From the NCBI RefSeq assembly GCF_050436995.1, contig NC_134771.1, positions 1,219,501 to 1,283,500 on the forward strand: DNA of 64,000 nt, in the 5' to 3' direction. Source of the DNA: Anticarsia gemmatalis (lineage: Eukaryota > Arthropoda > Insecta > Lepidoptera > Erebidae). The translations under genes and the position numbers were made by a program. Position 1 is the first letter of the stretch, and the number at the start of each line of letters is the position of its first letter. This document shows positions 55,101 to 62,962 of this stretch, one piece after another. The notes under the pieces are model-generated. The model made no database searches, was not told where the DNA came from, and saw only the letters and a program-made list of their open reading frames with translations.

Positions 55101-56874
55101 TAATATATAAAGCTGAAGAGTTTGTTCGTTTGTTTGTTTGAACGCGCTAAACTCAGGAACTAATGGTTCGAATTGTTTTTTTTGTTGTGTTGAATAGACC
55201 CATTATCGAGGAAGGCTTAAGGCTATATCACATCACGCGGTCATTAGGAGCGGTGTAGCAGCGAAAAATGTTAGCAAAATCGGGAAAATTATGACCCATT
55301 CGCTGTTATGTGACGCAAGCGAAGTTGCGCGGGTCATAAATAATATTAGGGATTGCTATAACCTTAATTAAAATCATTTTGCAAAAAATGCAGATGTAAC
55401 TAGGAAAAAGCTTAAAAGATCTTTAACTAACTAAGCTATATTCGTTTTCCTTACCACATAATTGACATTTAGTCTATATCGCTGTTTGTTGGGAGCGCAT
55501 GATCAATTATTGTATCAACCACATTGTAAATCTTTTGCCGATTAAAAAGAGAGGCCGTGAGTTTCTAGCTAGCTCTTCTCATAAGGTTTTTTACGAGCTA
55601 AAAGTAGATTCAGTAATTCTATGTTAGGCAGGTGTTTTAGATCTATGTTATGCCTAACTGCGTAAGTTTTATTTGTCAGAATTTTCGATAGCTTATAATG
55701 TCTTCTAATCTAATATATAAAATTCTCGCGTCACAGTTTTCGTTACCATACTCCTCCGAAACGGCTTGCCCGATTTTGATGAAATTTTGTAAGCATATTA
55801 AGTAGGTCTGAGAATCGGCCAACATCTATTTTTCATACTCCTAAGTGACATTATTTTTTATTTATTTTAATTTATATGGCAAAACAACGTTTGCCGGGTC
55901 AGCTAGTAAATCTATATAAATAAAAATGAATCACTGAAATGTATGTACGCGCATCATTTTCAAATTTAACCAAATTGAGTTATACTTTTTATATGTTTGT
56001 AACTGTCGGGCCAAGGTTTGTATGGGATCGATGGGATCCCATGGGAATGGAATTAAACGGGACAACTATACCCGGACGAAATCGAGCCAGTCCGCTAGTA
56101 AATAAATAATAACAGTTTAGACTTCAATAAAAAATAAGAGTTCAGACTTCTACAGAATAAAAATAATGTTTTTTACCGGCTAGTTGGTTTGTCGTATAAA
56201 TATACATACAGTTAAACTCTTTATTACATATATATAACTCATATATTCCGGTGGGACGGTGACCAGTCATAAGTCAGATGCTGCAAGACCGACGGCTTTA
56301 CATGCTCTCCGAACACGGAGGTCTGCGACTCTAACTTTCATATCATTGAACCTTTTTTGGCAGAAAAATGTTGGTTGTATCTTTTTAAGTCCGATTTTGC
56401 ATTAGTAACTAAACATATTAGGTTCAAATCTTATGATATTGACTGCACTTATTGTAGATAAAATATAGTTTTTCAATCTAAGGAACTCATTTTTATTTAC
56501 AAACCTTGATTAGTTTCCTCTCCACCATCACTCTCAGCTTCACTCCCAACACTCACAGGACTCTCCCTCTTCTCCTCTTGCCTATCTTCCCTCACCGGCC
56601 CAGGCACAGACCCCAAGACCCTCGACAACCACGGCTCAGGGTACCCGAGCAAAAACGGGAAACCATTTTGTTGCAAAAATGGCGCATAATATCTCATCTG
56701 ATTTATTCCTTCCAATCTCTCATTCTCTTCTTCATCTGAATTTCTAGAACTTTCCGATATATTATTCTCTATGTCTATTTCTGGCGATTTTCTATCACCA
56801 ATTAAAGATTCTATGGAAAACGGCTTAGGAATTTTCTTCTGCGTTTGCGTTTCGGCTTCTATGTTCGATTCCAT
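39946..56874 (-). CDS. unpg: homeobox protein unplugged (Gbx family), 4 coding exons
   Basis: Join, minus strand: 56874-56505, 41606-41419, 40743-40559, 40111-39946. All introns are GT-AG with phases 1, 0 and 2; product 302 residues. An EH1-like motif FSIESLIG lies at 19-26 (a Groucho-binding type in related homeoproteins), followed by an acidic patch near 45-55. The homeodomain is at 143-202 and keeps F8, L16, F20, W48, F49, Q50 and N51; RTAFTSEQLLELEREF and KKYLSLTERSQIA are diagnostic for Gbx/Unplugged. After it comes TKIVVPIPVHVNRFA, also typical of Unplugged. Known role: a nuclear transcription factor in tracheal and brain patterning in Drosophila. Intron 1 is about 14.9 kb. The last exon is assigned by phase and openness only. 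If intron 3 were retained, a TAG follows one codon after exon 3. Confidence 0.94.
40237..40430 (-). mobile_element. tRNA-headed SINE T1, unpg intron 3
   Basis: Head GGGAGGTTGTGGGCTCGATT; tail CGACACGACAGAAATTCTTA. It starts about 125 bp upstream of unpg exon 4. Confidence 0.8.
40559..40743 (-). CDS. unpg: unpg coding exon 3 (recognition helix and conserved tail)
   Basis: This exon encodes residues 187-247 and two bases of 248. It opens with VKIWFQNRRAKWKRVKAG, the DNA-recognition helix with Gln50 and Asn51. It continues with SGSHSSKNGSGTKIVVPIP and VHVNRFAIRTQHHQMEKQN. Acceptor TTTCAG|GT, donor TTTAG|GTAGGC, phase 2. A tRNA-type SINE sits in the intron on each side. Confidence 0.95.
40869..41038 (-). 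mobile_element. tRNA-headed SINE T1, unpg intron 2
   Basis: Head GGGAGGTCGTGGGTTCGATT intact at the B box, tRNA 5' end truncated, tail CGCGATACAAGAGCAATTCT. Confidence 0.8.
41419..41606 (-). CDS. unpg: unpg coding exon 2 (homeodomain helices 1 and 2)
   Basis: This exon encodes residues 124-186: an acidic linker (NDSEPDQEDSSDTPRE), then ARRRRTAFTSEQ through LKLSEVQ, covering the basic arm and helices 1 and 2 of the homeodomain. Acceptor CCCCAG|GA, donor GTGCAG|GTATGA. The exon stops exactly before VKIWFQNRR, so an intron separates helix 2 from the recognition helix. Confidence 0.96.
41654..41828 (+). mobile_element. 5S-like SINE family A, partial
   Basis: Head GAGGCGCTTATAGCCAGTTG is intact; the middle is deleted, the tail (GAAGAACTTTAACACTGACC) remains. 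It lies about 48 bp upstream of unpg exon 2, in intron 1. Confidence 0.7.
41860..42055 (-). mobile_element. LINE tail, minus strand, unpg intron 1
   Basis: CCACCATGCTGGTCAAGTGC, TTTGCATGTCCTCAATAAAA, CCTTTCACCGTTAGAGCAAG, the complement of the usual order. Confidence 0.5.
42652..42830 (-). mobile_element. tRNA-like SINE T4, unpg intron 1
   Basis: Minus strand head GTGGCGCGGTCGGTAGTCCA and GAGGTCTTGGGTGCAAAATC, then a body ending in TCGCCCCCTATTCCATGGAA on the same strand. Confidence 0.6.
43033..43345. repeat. tandem duplication, 140-bp unit, unpg intron 1
   Basis: GAACTTGATGTGGTTTGTTT begins at 43033 and 43173; both units end with CACACGTGGTTCCTAAA. A third partial unit (TTTAGGCTGTATTTTAATG) follows to about 43345. 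Confidence 0.82.
45130..45510 (-). mobile_element. LINE tail split by an AT-rich insert, unpg intron 1
   Basis: 45130-45243 carries AACCATTACTGTCCCACTGC to TTTGCATGCCCTCATGAAAT; 45445-45500 carries GCAAGGTTGCATCACGATGA and CACCGTTATAGCAAGTGATA. The 200 bp between are AT-rich sequence (ACTAAACTAAACTAG) not seen in other copies. Confidence 0.5.
45771..46013 (-). mobile_element. Helitron-like H1, unpg intron 1
   Basis: Left end CAAGCTGACCCACGGAACTT has lost the CTAG; the rest is full-length with AAACAAACAAACAAAC near the right end. Confidence 0.75.
46694..46910 (+). mobile_element. 5S-like SINE family A, in unpg intron 1
   Basis: Contains GGTTAAGCAACCGTTGGCGC and TATAGATGGGTGACCGCATT, followed by the shared body (GAGGGCACGTAAAAAGTCGG). 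Confidence 0.8.
47526..47769 (-). mobile_element. Helitron-like H1, unpg intron 1
   Basis: On the minus strand the flanks read A|TCTATAC and CTAG|T, the Helitron insertion pattern. Stem CGCAA/TTGCG intact. Confidence 0.85.
47784..47905 (+). mobile_element. family B 3' body fragment
   Basis: Starts AACCCAGGTAACTGTGTTGT and ends GGTTGGAAGAATGGCTAGGC; directly abuts a Helitron-like element. Confidence 0.7.
47931..48130 (-). mobile_element. Helitron-like H5, unpg intron 1
   Basis: ACTAGCGAACTGGTTCGACC at the left is the complement of the H5 3' end; CGTCGATCCCATGTAAACCT inside. Confidence 0.6.
48405..48660 (+). mobile_element. Helitron-like H4, unpg intron 1
   Basis: TCCTACTAATATTATAAATG start, ACACATAGGCTACTTTACAT middle, GGGAAGTCGCGGCCGGCCTC end. 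Confidence 0.72.
48818..49209 (-). other. unassigned 130-codon open frame inside unpg intron 1
   Basis: Open from about 49209 to a stop at 48818, with no ATG near the start. It includes EQEKNDYIFNFVEHKNIPFG, NCTSDQILVKLYYYLSK and RINKAIRNGRLTLNRQF. Mixed polar composition, not a repeat translation that I recognise. Could be a transposon-derived fragment; no conserved motif is visible. Confidence 0.25.
49333..49425 (-). mobile_element. family B 3' body fragment
   Basis: Minus-strand piece containing GTAAAATACTGGTGTTCAGC and CATCCAGTGAGACTGGAAGC. Confidence 0.65.
49440..49649. mobile_element. mariner-type MITE, copy 2
   Basis: A 210-bp element in unpg intron 1, TA-flanked, with the same ends as the copy at 30244 (right end slightly decayed, TTTTGTCCGACCTAA). 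Confidence 0.9.
50042..50290 (-). mobile_element. 5S-like SINE family A, in unpg intron 1
   Basis: Full-length copy, minus orientation, very similar to those at 6857 and 62321, which suggests relatively recent spread. Confidence 0.8.
50692..50914 (+). mobile_element. Helitron-like H4 with doubled 5' end, unpg intron 1
   Basis: The start motif occurs twice in tandem (TCTACTAATATTATAAATCC at 50692 and TCCTACTAATATTATAAATG at 50709). The end is GAAGTCGCGGGCGGCCTCTAG|T. Confidence 0.75.
50925..51090 (+). mobile_element. LINE tail, 5' portion, unpg intron 1
   Basis: CACTTGTTATAACGGTGAAG, AAACATCGTGATGAAACCTT, GCCTGAGGGTTGTTTAACAC. Confidence 0.5.
51103..51346 (+). mobile_element. Helitron-like H1, unpg intron 1
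   Basis: TCTATACTTATATTATAAAG to TGCGCGGGTCAGCTAG, followed by T. Full-length with a few substitutions. Confidence 0.82.
51438..51615 (+). mobile_element. family B 3' body
   Basis: 3' body only, from TTAACAGTTAACAGTAGTCT to the CCAACATATTTGGAAGAAAG end. Confidence 0.7.
51935..52193 (+). mobile_element. Helitron-like H1, unpg intron 1
   Basis: A|TCTATACTAATATTATAAAG start; 3' end decayed to GGGTCATCTTG. The TTTG run near the 5' end is longer than in other copies. Confidence 0.8.
52203..52540 (+). mobile_element. 5S-like SINE family B, near full-length
   Basis: Head GGAGCTCGTGGTTTCGTTAG, box GCGGATGGGTGACTATCTTA, complete body to CATAGTTTGGAAGAAAGGC. It abuts the 3' end of a Helitron-like copy. 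Confidence 0.75.
53607..53783 (+). mobile_element. Helitron-like H3 relative, unpg intron 1
   Basis: TCTACTAATATTATGAGGAT start and CAGACGAAGTCGCGGGCAAA end; a degraded H1-like stretch (53787-53990) follows. Confidence 0.65.
54101..54213. repeat. foldback element P1, copy 3
   Basis: Inverted repeat with outer arms TTAGCGGTAGTTTATCTATT and complement, inside unpg intron 1. One internal arm is changed (AAACTGTTTTTTATATGAG), so pairing is imperfect in the centre. Confidence 0.85.
54266..54342. repeat. imperfect nested inverted repeat
   Basis: Outer arms ACAGAGGTAAAGGTCGAGTG and CGCTTGACCTTTATCTCTGT, with an inner pair CATGTTTGA and TCAAACATG around CGGTGG. Possibly a small foldback relic. Confidence 0.6.
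54706..54820. repeat. foldback element P1, copy 4
   Basis: CCCCGGTTTCTGAGGTACAT at the left end and its complement at the right, with well-paired inner arms. It lies about 490 bp from copy 3, in unpg intron 1. Confidence 0.87.
55090..55338 (+). mobile_element. Helitron-like H1, unpg intron 1
   Basis: A|TCTATACCTACTAATATATA start, CGCAAGCGAAGTTGCG stem, end changed to GGGTCATAAA. Confidence 0.78.
55709..55906 (+). mobile_element. Helitron-like H2, unpg intron 1
   Basis: A|TCTAATATATAAAATTCTCG start; perfect 3' stem GGCAAA/TTTGCC; CTAG|T end. Directly followed by an H5 copy. Confidence 0.83.
55911..56098 (+). mobile_element. Helitron-like H5, unpg intron 1
   Basis: TCTATATAAATAAAAATGAA start, GGTTTGTATGGGATCGATGG, end ATCGAGCCAGTCCGCTAG|T. 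Confidence 0.68.
56247..56345 (-). mobile_element. SINE T2 fragment
   Basis: CCGGTGGGACGGTGACCAGT and CTTTACATGCTCTCCGAACA, in unpg intron 1 about 160 bp from exon 1. Confidence 0.5.
56505..56874 (-). CDS. unpg: unpg coding exon 1
   Basis: This exon encodes residues 1-123 and one base of 124. The ATG has an A-rich Kozak context. Content: KPFSIESLIGDR near the start, an acidic stretch (NSDEEENERLE), an aromatic/proline segment (APFLQQNGFPFLLGYPEPW) that may be a second conserved domain, and a Glu-rich end. Donor CAAG|GTTTGT. Drosophila Unplugged has a much longer N-terminus, so a further exon inside intron 1 is possible, but phase joins directly to exon 2. Confidence 0.9.
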
Positions 56875-57240
56875 TTTTTCACTTTTTAATAAGTCACTTT
56901 ACACTAAACACAGTTTTTTAATAGTTATTTTTATTACAAAAGCATGTTGAGAATAATTTTCTTTTGTTTAAGATTAAACACACTGTCTTTTGCGTCAAAT
57001 AAAAAAAAACGTCTTTCGATTTCAATGAAACATTTTCGCTACTTTTTTTATAAAATCACTTTAATTTTTTAAAACAAAAATACGATAAATCGTTATATTA
57101 ATTTAGAATTAAACTACTGATAATATTGTTATAATAAACTTAAAAATAAAACTCGATTTTTTAATTTACGAAACGTCTTTCCGTCGCGGCGTTCCCGCGT
57201 AAACTCAAGCGATGACTCGCTCGCCACGCCCATACGGGGT
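56875..57240 (-). promoter_or_regulatory. unpg 5' UTR and putative promoter
   Basis: This region is upstream of the unpg ATG. TATAAAA on the minus strand at 57052-57046 lies about 170 bases upstream of the start codon, which would leave a 5' UTR near 140 bases. Farther up, 57178-57240 is a small GC-rich patch (cgtcgcggcg, cgccacgccc) in AT-rich surroundings. A 69-codon plus-strand ORF here is judged chance. Confidence 0.35.
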
Positions 57241-58307
57241 GTTGTCAAAATGTTATTTTATTTTATTACTGCTAACCGCTGGTCACGCAAATGTAGACTT
57301 TATTGCTACGATCATAATACCACTGTCATTACCAATTCACTATATTAACCAACGACTTATAAACCTTTTAAAAAATACACAAAACAACTTTTACGTTCCT
57401 TGGTATAGAGTCGACTTTTAGACAACAGCAATTAATTCACTCAAGCTTACAATTTTACTGCAATTTAAACTTTAGTTCATAGACATAAGGATTAAAAGGA
57501 GCTTTGCTTTTTGTCACATACGACATTACAGTTCTAACAAGAAAATGATTAAGAATACTTTTGTGTGATGCGTGAAAGAGATGGCTTGAGTGTTTTGCGT
57601 GAGTGTGAGAGGGATAGCACTAGTGATATTTGTGTAGCATTGTACAGTAGTAATTGGTGGTGATCAGAATGTTTTGCCGGTGTCAGCACTTGGTATAAAT
57701 TTCATCGTTTTGTGCCCCGTTTAGTGGACTGGACTGTGGAATATTTTCTTTTGGACGGAAAATGGAGAAGGATTTTGTAGGATGGCGTGAGTTTTTGATG
57801 GAATAAAATGGTTTTGACTTAAAATTAGGGTTGTATTAAAATATGTATTTGTTAAAGCTTTTTGTACACTTATTGTCTTAAATAATCCTTTTGCTGATAT
57901 GCCGTCTTTTTTAAGGCCGTGTATAAACTAAAGAATCAAGAGTAAGGTTAGTTAATAATCTTAATTTGTTAGCTTTTCATTGCCCACGGATCCGACAACA
58001 GCCGACGGCAACGCCAATATTATACCAATCAGAATCTAATTGCAGGGTGATAAATATTATTAACGTTATTATATTAATATGACACACAAGAGGATTTCAA
58101 TATCTATCACTGAAAATAGTCAAAATACATACCTACTGAAAATTTGTAAATAAGTACAAAACAGCCTATAAAAACTGGACGGCATCTTTATTTATCAAGG
58201 AAACTGTCTTCACAATGACCAATAATATAATCAGCCAAAAGGTTTATCACCTCAAGATTCGTTTAACGAAAGTGAATGCCTCACTTTAAACCAGACTTTA
58301 GGTATAA

Positions 58308-58581
58308 CTAGCTGACCCGCGCAACTTCGCTTGCGTCACATAAGAGAGAATGGGTCAAAAATTTCCCCGTTTTTGTAACATTTTTCACTGGTACTCTGTT
58401 CTTATTGGTAGTAGCGTGATGATATATAGCCTATAACCTTCCTCGATAAAAGGACTATCTAAAACTGAAAGAATTTTTCAAATCGGACCAGTAGTTCCTG
58501 GGATTAGCGCGTTCAAACAAACAAACAATCAATCAATCAAACAAACAAACAAACTCTTCAGCTTTATAATATTAGTATAGA
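58308..58581 (-). mobile_element. Helitron-like H1
   Basis: Full-length minus-strand copy with A|TC and CTAG|T flanks and an expanded AAAC/AATC tract (58515-58552). Confidence 0.85.
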
Positions 58582-58962
58582 TAATAGACTTGTATTAGTC
58601 AACTAATTTACTTGGATACTAGCCAAGAATAACATACTAATACATTGTTAGTTACAATCAGTAGACGATTAGTCGGAATTGAGTCGTTACATTCTTTAGT
58701 TATTTCTGGAGTTGTATGTTTAGTTTATTTTTTTAAAGGAGGAGGATACAGGACCATGAATTAATGTTAAATAGATGCATTGATAGAAAGAAAGTGGGGC
58801 CGCAATTTTTTTAAAAGCAAATTTCTTTTAAAAAAATACCTGAAAGTTCAGAAAAGGGTCAAACTGTAATGTAGTCCTTATAGCAATGTTAATGTTAGAT
58901 GTCACAAGGCAACTGTGAACAACTCAAGAGGTTGATTCTCTTATTCTAGATTATTCGTTAAA

Positions 58963-59150
58963 AAAAGACAACTCCCGCACTAATAGTTGCTCTTGTGTCG
59001 CGGAGACTTTTACAAATATACAAACAACGGGCACGAAGTACAACCAGACTCGAAACAACTATTAGTGGATAGCACGAATAATTGTTGTGTGTGGGAATCA
59101 AAACTACGACCTTCTCACGCAATGGCAGTGACATGACGACCACCTTAACG
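58963..59150 (-). mobile_element. tRNA-headed SINE T1
   Basis: Diverged copy with AAGGTCGTAGTTTTGATTCC and the tail CGTTGTTTGTATATTTGTAA. Confidence 0.75.
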
Positions 59151-59352
59151 TCTATGAAAGAAAGAAACTTTTTTGACATTATAATGCCTAGAATTTATTA
59201 ACACTCTATATTTAGAAGTTACAAAATTACTAAAGATGTCATTGTATGGATGTGAATGATGCAAGGAGAAGTTTGTGAGGATCGTACCAAGTGACGTTCT
59301 TTGGTCTCAGCCTACCCCTATGGAAAAAAGGCTTTATATAATATCACGCCTT

Positions 59353-59838
59353 TTATGCATGTTTTGTGGATCTATGTAAAATTACTAACAAATTTTCATT
59401 TTCAGTTTTCACGTGCCCTTGACACTGCCAGTATTTTAGCACAGTAATGTCGTAGGTACGAAGAAAATACATTTCCTTCCAATCTACTCGACTAGCAAGT
59501 CCAAACACAACACAGTCGGTCTCCGTCATTAGAGAGCAATTTGTCCCCCCTCCGTCACTTAGCCGCCCCCCTCCTAAATTGATTGTGGCTATTTCCTTCA
59601 CGTTACAACATTATTTATGAGCTGGTTCCATGGCTGATATAAATTGTATATCATAAGTGACTGGTCGATCCTGAGTGTCTGTATAGAAATAGATATTTTG
59701 TTGGTGTATAAGGAAAACGTTGGTTATGGGGTAATATGATTTTGTATATTTTTGTTGAGATTTACCGAAGTCAATGCTTTTACAAGTTAAATTCTTGTAT
59801 AACCATTGATAAATGTATAAAATAACTTTAAAAATCAT
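59353..59838 (-). pseudogene. unassigned broken ORF, possibly a degraded gene
   Basis: A minus-strand frame open for about 160 codons except one TAA at 59613-59611. Before the stop it reads ...YFYTDTQDRPVTYDIQFIS; after it ...TETDCVVFGLASRVDWKEM and YFLRTYDITVLKYWQCQGH. Composition looks protein-like rather than low-complexity. With the short ORF at 60977-60792 (GTYFNTKRKIRSYRF, CREEYDLDSG) the pattern faintly recalls a lipocalin (GxWY-like start, T-D..VVF, late Arg), but I cannot establish this. Could equally be chance or a TE remnant. Confidence 0.25.
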
Positions 59839-59981
59839 AAAGACTACATAATGTGATTATTTGACTGTAGAAAACCATATTCTGAGTACCTTATGTACTT
59901 TACATGTTTGTTTATAAAATTATTTAAAAGCAAAGTATGACTACTTTTAGCGTTAACAAACGTGCTTACTTTACGTTTTAC

Positions 59982-60196
59982 TGCCCATAGCCAGTTGCGC
60001 TCACCGGTCGGTAAACGATTAATGGGTAAAGCAATCCTTGGCGCGGTCGATCTATAGATGGGTGACCGCATAGTGGTATTCGAACACGTAAATAGGCTGT
60101 CCCGGTAGTTTTCTACTAAGATAACATTCGTTATGCTATGTCAAAGGCCTTTCGGACTGCTTGAACAACTTTGACACTAGGTTGACCACTAACCAT
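59982..60196 (+). mobile_element. 5S-like SINE family A
   Basis: Head CCCATAGCCAGTTGCGCTCA, 5S-like TATAGATGGGTGACCGCATA, tail to GGTTGACCACTAACCATGCG; a short internal deletion near the CACGTAAATAGG. Confidence 0.78.
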
Positions 60197-60791
60197 GCGG
60201 CAGAACAGAACTGCTTATTGGACCAAAATCGATTTTATTTTATATCGAAACCATTCTCAGAATAACTTTGACGTTGTATAATTTTATTAGAATCACATTA
60301 TCGACATTTTTACGGCGTCTTTGAAGCTAAATAAAGACAATAGGATCAATTGTTTTATAACTAAGCATTGTTGTAGACTAATTATCATAGATATTGTTTA
60401 AGTTTCATTTAGATATTTACGTCAGCAGTGGCTGTTCATACATACTGATTGGATTAGATACTTAAGTCTATACAATGACATGAATGAATGAATTGCTGCT
60501 CCTTTAGATATTGATCTTTTTCAGTTAATTCAGCAGTAAGTGTTGGTATTTTTTGTTTTTTGAGTCCCAAATTGTATAACTTCGCATAAACTGAATACAC
60601 TTAAATAGAAACACAAGTATGAATCACATAAAAAACAATAACACTTAGTAGTAGTTTTATAAATCCATTTTAAACGTTCATTAACAATAGATATTTACCA
60701 CTTATTCATATTGACTTTGCCTCAAGAGATAATTTTATTAAATTAGTAAACAGTTGTAGTAATACCTCTTTTCGCACCAACTTTTTCTGCA

Positions 60792-60977
60792 CTATACGTA
60801 TTTGCTATAATTAAGTTGCTGCAAGAGGAATACTTTTATAGATAACCCTCTTTTGTGTTGTTCAGTCGGGATATAGGAGGAGCCAGAATCCAAATCATAT
60901 TCTTCTCTGCAGTACAGACTATTAAGAAACCTATAACTTCTTATTTTTCGCTTTGTATTAAAATATGTCCCCCACAA
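60792..60977 (-). pseudogene. short ORF, possible exon relic upstream of the 59.8-kb ORF
   Basis: About 60 codons, LWGTYFNTKRKIRSYRFLN then LYCREEYDLDSGSSYIPTEQ. No good splice acceptor at its left boundary and no start codon. Listed only because it lies on the same strand, 950 bp upstream of the broken ORF. Confidence 0.2.
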
Positions 60978-61029
60978 AACAGTATATGAAACACATAATC
61001 ACCAGACCTATTTAATATGTAGCATCACA

Positions 61030-62172
61030 ATATTTCATGTACAATAAACCTCTACCTAACTATGCTTATATACCTAATCATAAAGCACACATCAATAGGG
61101 TAGTTATGTGGTTATATGAAGCGGAAACCACAACCAATTAGCATAGCCAACTAGACCTATAACAGCTAGATACTGGGTAATAAATAAGACATAACTATGC
61201 CTCGGCTATATGTATTTACTAGCTTTTACCCGCGACTGCGTCCGCCACCTGAATTTTCCCGGGGTAAAATGTAGCCTATGTCCTTTCTCGGGTATCAAAA
61301 TATCTCCATACCAAATTTCATGCAAATTGGTTCAGTAGTTTAGGCGTGATTGAGTAACAGACAGAGCGAGTTACTTTCGCATTTATATATACAATAATAT
61401 TTTACATAACTATGCTTATTTAAATTGGCAACCCGCACTTGGCCAGCGTGGTGGACTCAAGGCCTAACCCCTCCCTCCTCGGGAGGAGACCCTTGCCCAG
61501 CAGTGGGACATTAATGGGTTAAATTATTATTATTTATTATATACTTATACATATACCTAATCATAAAGCATACATCAATAGGGTAGTTATGTGGTTATAT
61601 GAAGCGGAAACCGCAAGCAATTAGCATAACCAACTAGACCCATAACAGCTACTGAGTAATAAATAAGACATAACTATGCCACGGATATATGTATTTACTG
61701 GCTTTTACCCGCTACTTCGTCCGCCACCTGAATTTTTCCCGGGGTAAAAAGTAGCCTGTGTCCTTTCTCGGGTATCAAAATATCTCCATACCAAATTTCA
61801 TGCAAATTTATTCAGTAGTTTAGGCGTGATTGAGTAACAGACAGACAGAGTTACTTTCGCATTTATATATACAATAATATTTTACATAACTATGCTTATA
61901 TAAATTGGCAACCCGCACTTGGCCAGCGTGGTGGACTCAAGGCCTAACCCCTCCATCCTCGGGAGGGGACCCTTGCCCAGCAGTGGGACATTAATGGGTA
62001 AAATTTATTATTATTTATTATATGCTTATATACCTAATCATAAAGCACACATCAATAGGGTAGTTATGTGGTTATATGAAGCGGAAACGAGAACCAATTA
62101 GCATAACCAACTAGACCTATAACAGCTACTGGGTAATAAATAAGACATAACTATGCCACGGCTATATTTATA
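61030..62172. repeat. tandem repeat, about 480-bp unit, 2.3 copies
   Basis: The string CCTAATCATAAAGCACACAT recurs at 61073, 61556 (one change) and 62033, giving periods of 483 and 477. Each complete unit holds ATGTGGTTATATGAAGCGGA, a minus-strand Helitron-like H3 copy (61219-61393; 61698-61873), and a LINE tail (61425-61523; 61907-62003). The third copy stops after GACATAACTATGCCACGGCT. Confidence 0.88.
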
Positions 62173-62320
62173 GCTCACGTCATTGGCTGGTTGGCTACGT
62201 TGAATTTAGTTGCATAGGAAAACTTTATGAGACTGGTTTATTCTTTCTTCAGACATGACTTATGTGGATAGTGGAGACAATTAATCACACTTAACACTTT
62301 TTAGTTCTTCTTCTTATCGA

Positions 62321-62563
62321 ATGGTTAGTGGTCAACCTAGTGTCAAAGTCGTTCAAGCCGCCCGAAGGCCTTTGACATGGCTTAACGACTGTTATCTTAA
62401 TCGACAACAACCGGGACCGATTTTTTACGTGCCCTCCGAAGCACGGAGACGCCCAGTTCAAATACCACTATGCGGTCACCCATCTATGGAATGACCGCGC
62501 CAACGGTTGCTTCACCCACAGATCGTTTACCGACCGGTGAGCACAACTGGCTATGGGCGCCTC
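62321..62563 (-). mobile_element. 5S-like SINE family A
   Basis: Near full-length copy on the minus strand with the same boundaries as the copies at 184 and 50042. Confidence 0.8.
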
Positions 62564-62853
62564 ACTTTTTACTTTTTAGTTAAATATCTTGTTTAATATT
62601 ACAACGGCAAATAAATATTATGTAGCCAATATAAATGGCATGTAAATATAGCTACGGTTATATTTAAAGCCTACGACATAGGTATATTGTCTAGTCGGCT
62701 AGTAGGCTAATGGGCTTACATATTAACGATATAAAATTTTAAAAAGGGATGGTTATTTAATTAAAGTTTTAAAGCATATAATGATTAAGGTAAATACTGA
62801 CAGTTAGGTTGTCAAAGATAAAGTTAGTTAATAACCGACAAGGAAAGGTCTAT

Positions 62854-62962
62854 CCCCCGGTTTCTGGTTCAGTGATAGTTTGTCTATTCAATAGCGGTTA
62901 ATCTGATATAAACATGACAGTTTGAATAGATAAACTACTGCTAAATGTGCTTCAGAAACCGG
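62854..62962. repeat. foldback element P1, copy 5
   Basis: Diverged copy: the left arm has lost several bases (CCGGTTTCTGGTTCAGTGAT), while the right arm (AACTACTGCTAAATGTGC..AGAAACCGG) is nearly intact. Confidence 0.75.

Larger units (their letters stand above)
41607..56504 (-). other. unpg intron 1 (14.9 kb)
   Basis: The long first intron holds repeats listed separately (5S-like SINE pieces, six or more Helitron-like copies, a mariner MITE, foldbacks, a 140-bp tandem duplication). Stretches without recognised repeats include about 43.35-45.1 kb, 46.1-46.7 kb and 52.6-53.2 kb; these are candidates for intronic enhancers, but I cannot identify any from sequence alone. Confidence 0.8.

Noticed and set aside
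57212..57421. 69-codon plus-strand ORF with a signal-peptide-like start
   Set aside because: Lies in the unpg upstream region, short, no family match, no promoter evidence on this strand.
61030..62172. CRISPR array
   Set aside because: Units are about 480 bp with transposon content in a eukaryotic genome; no short direct repeats with unique spacers.
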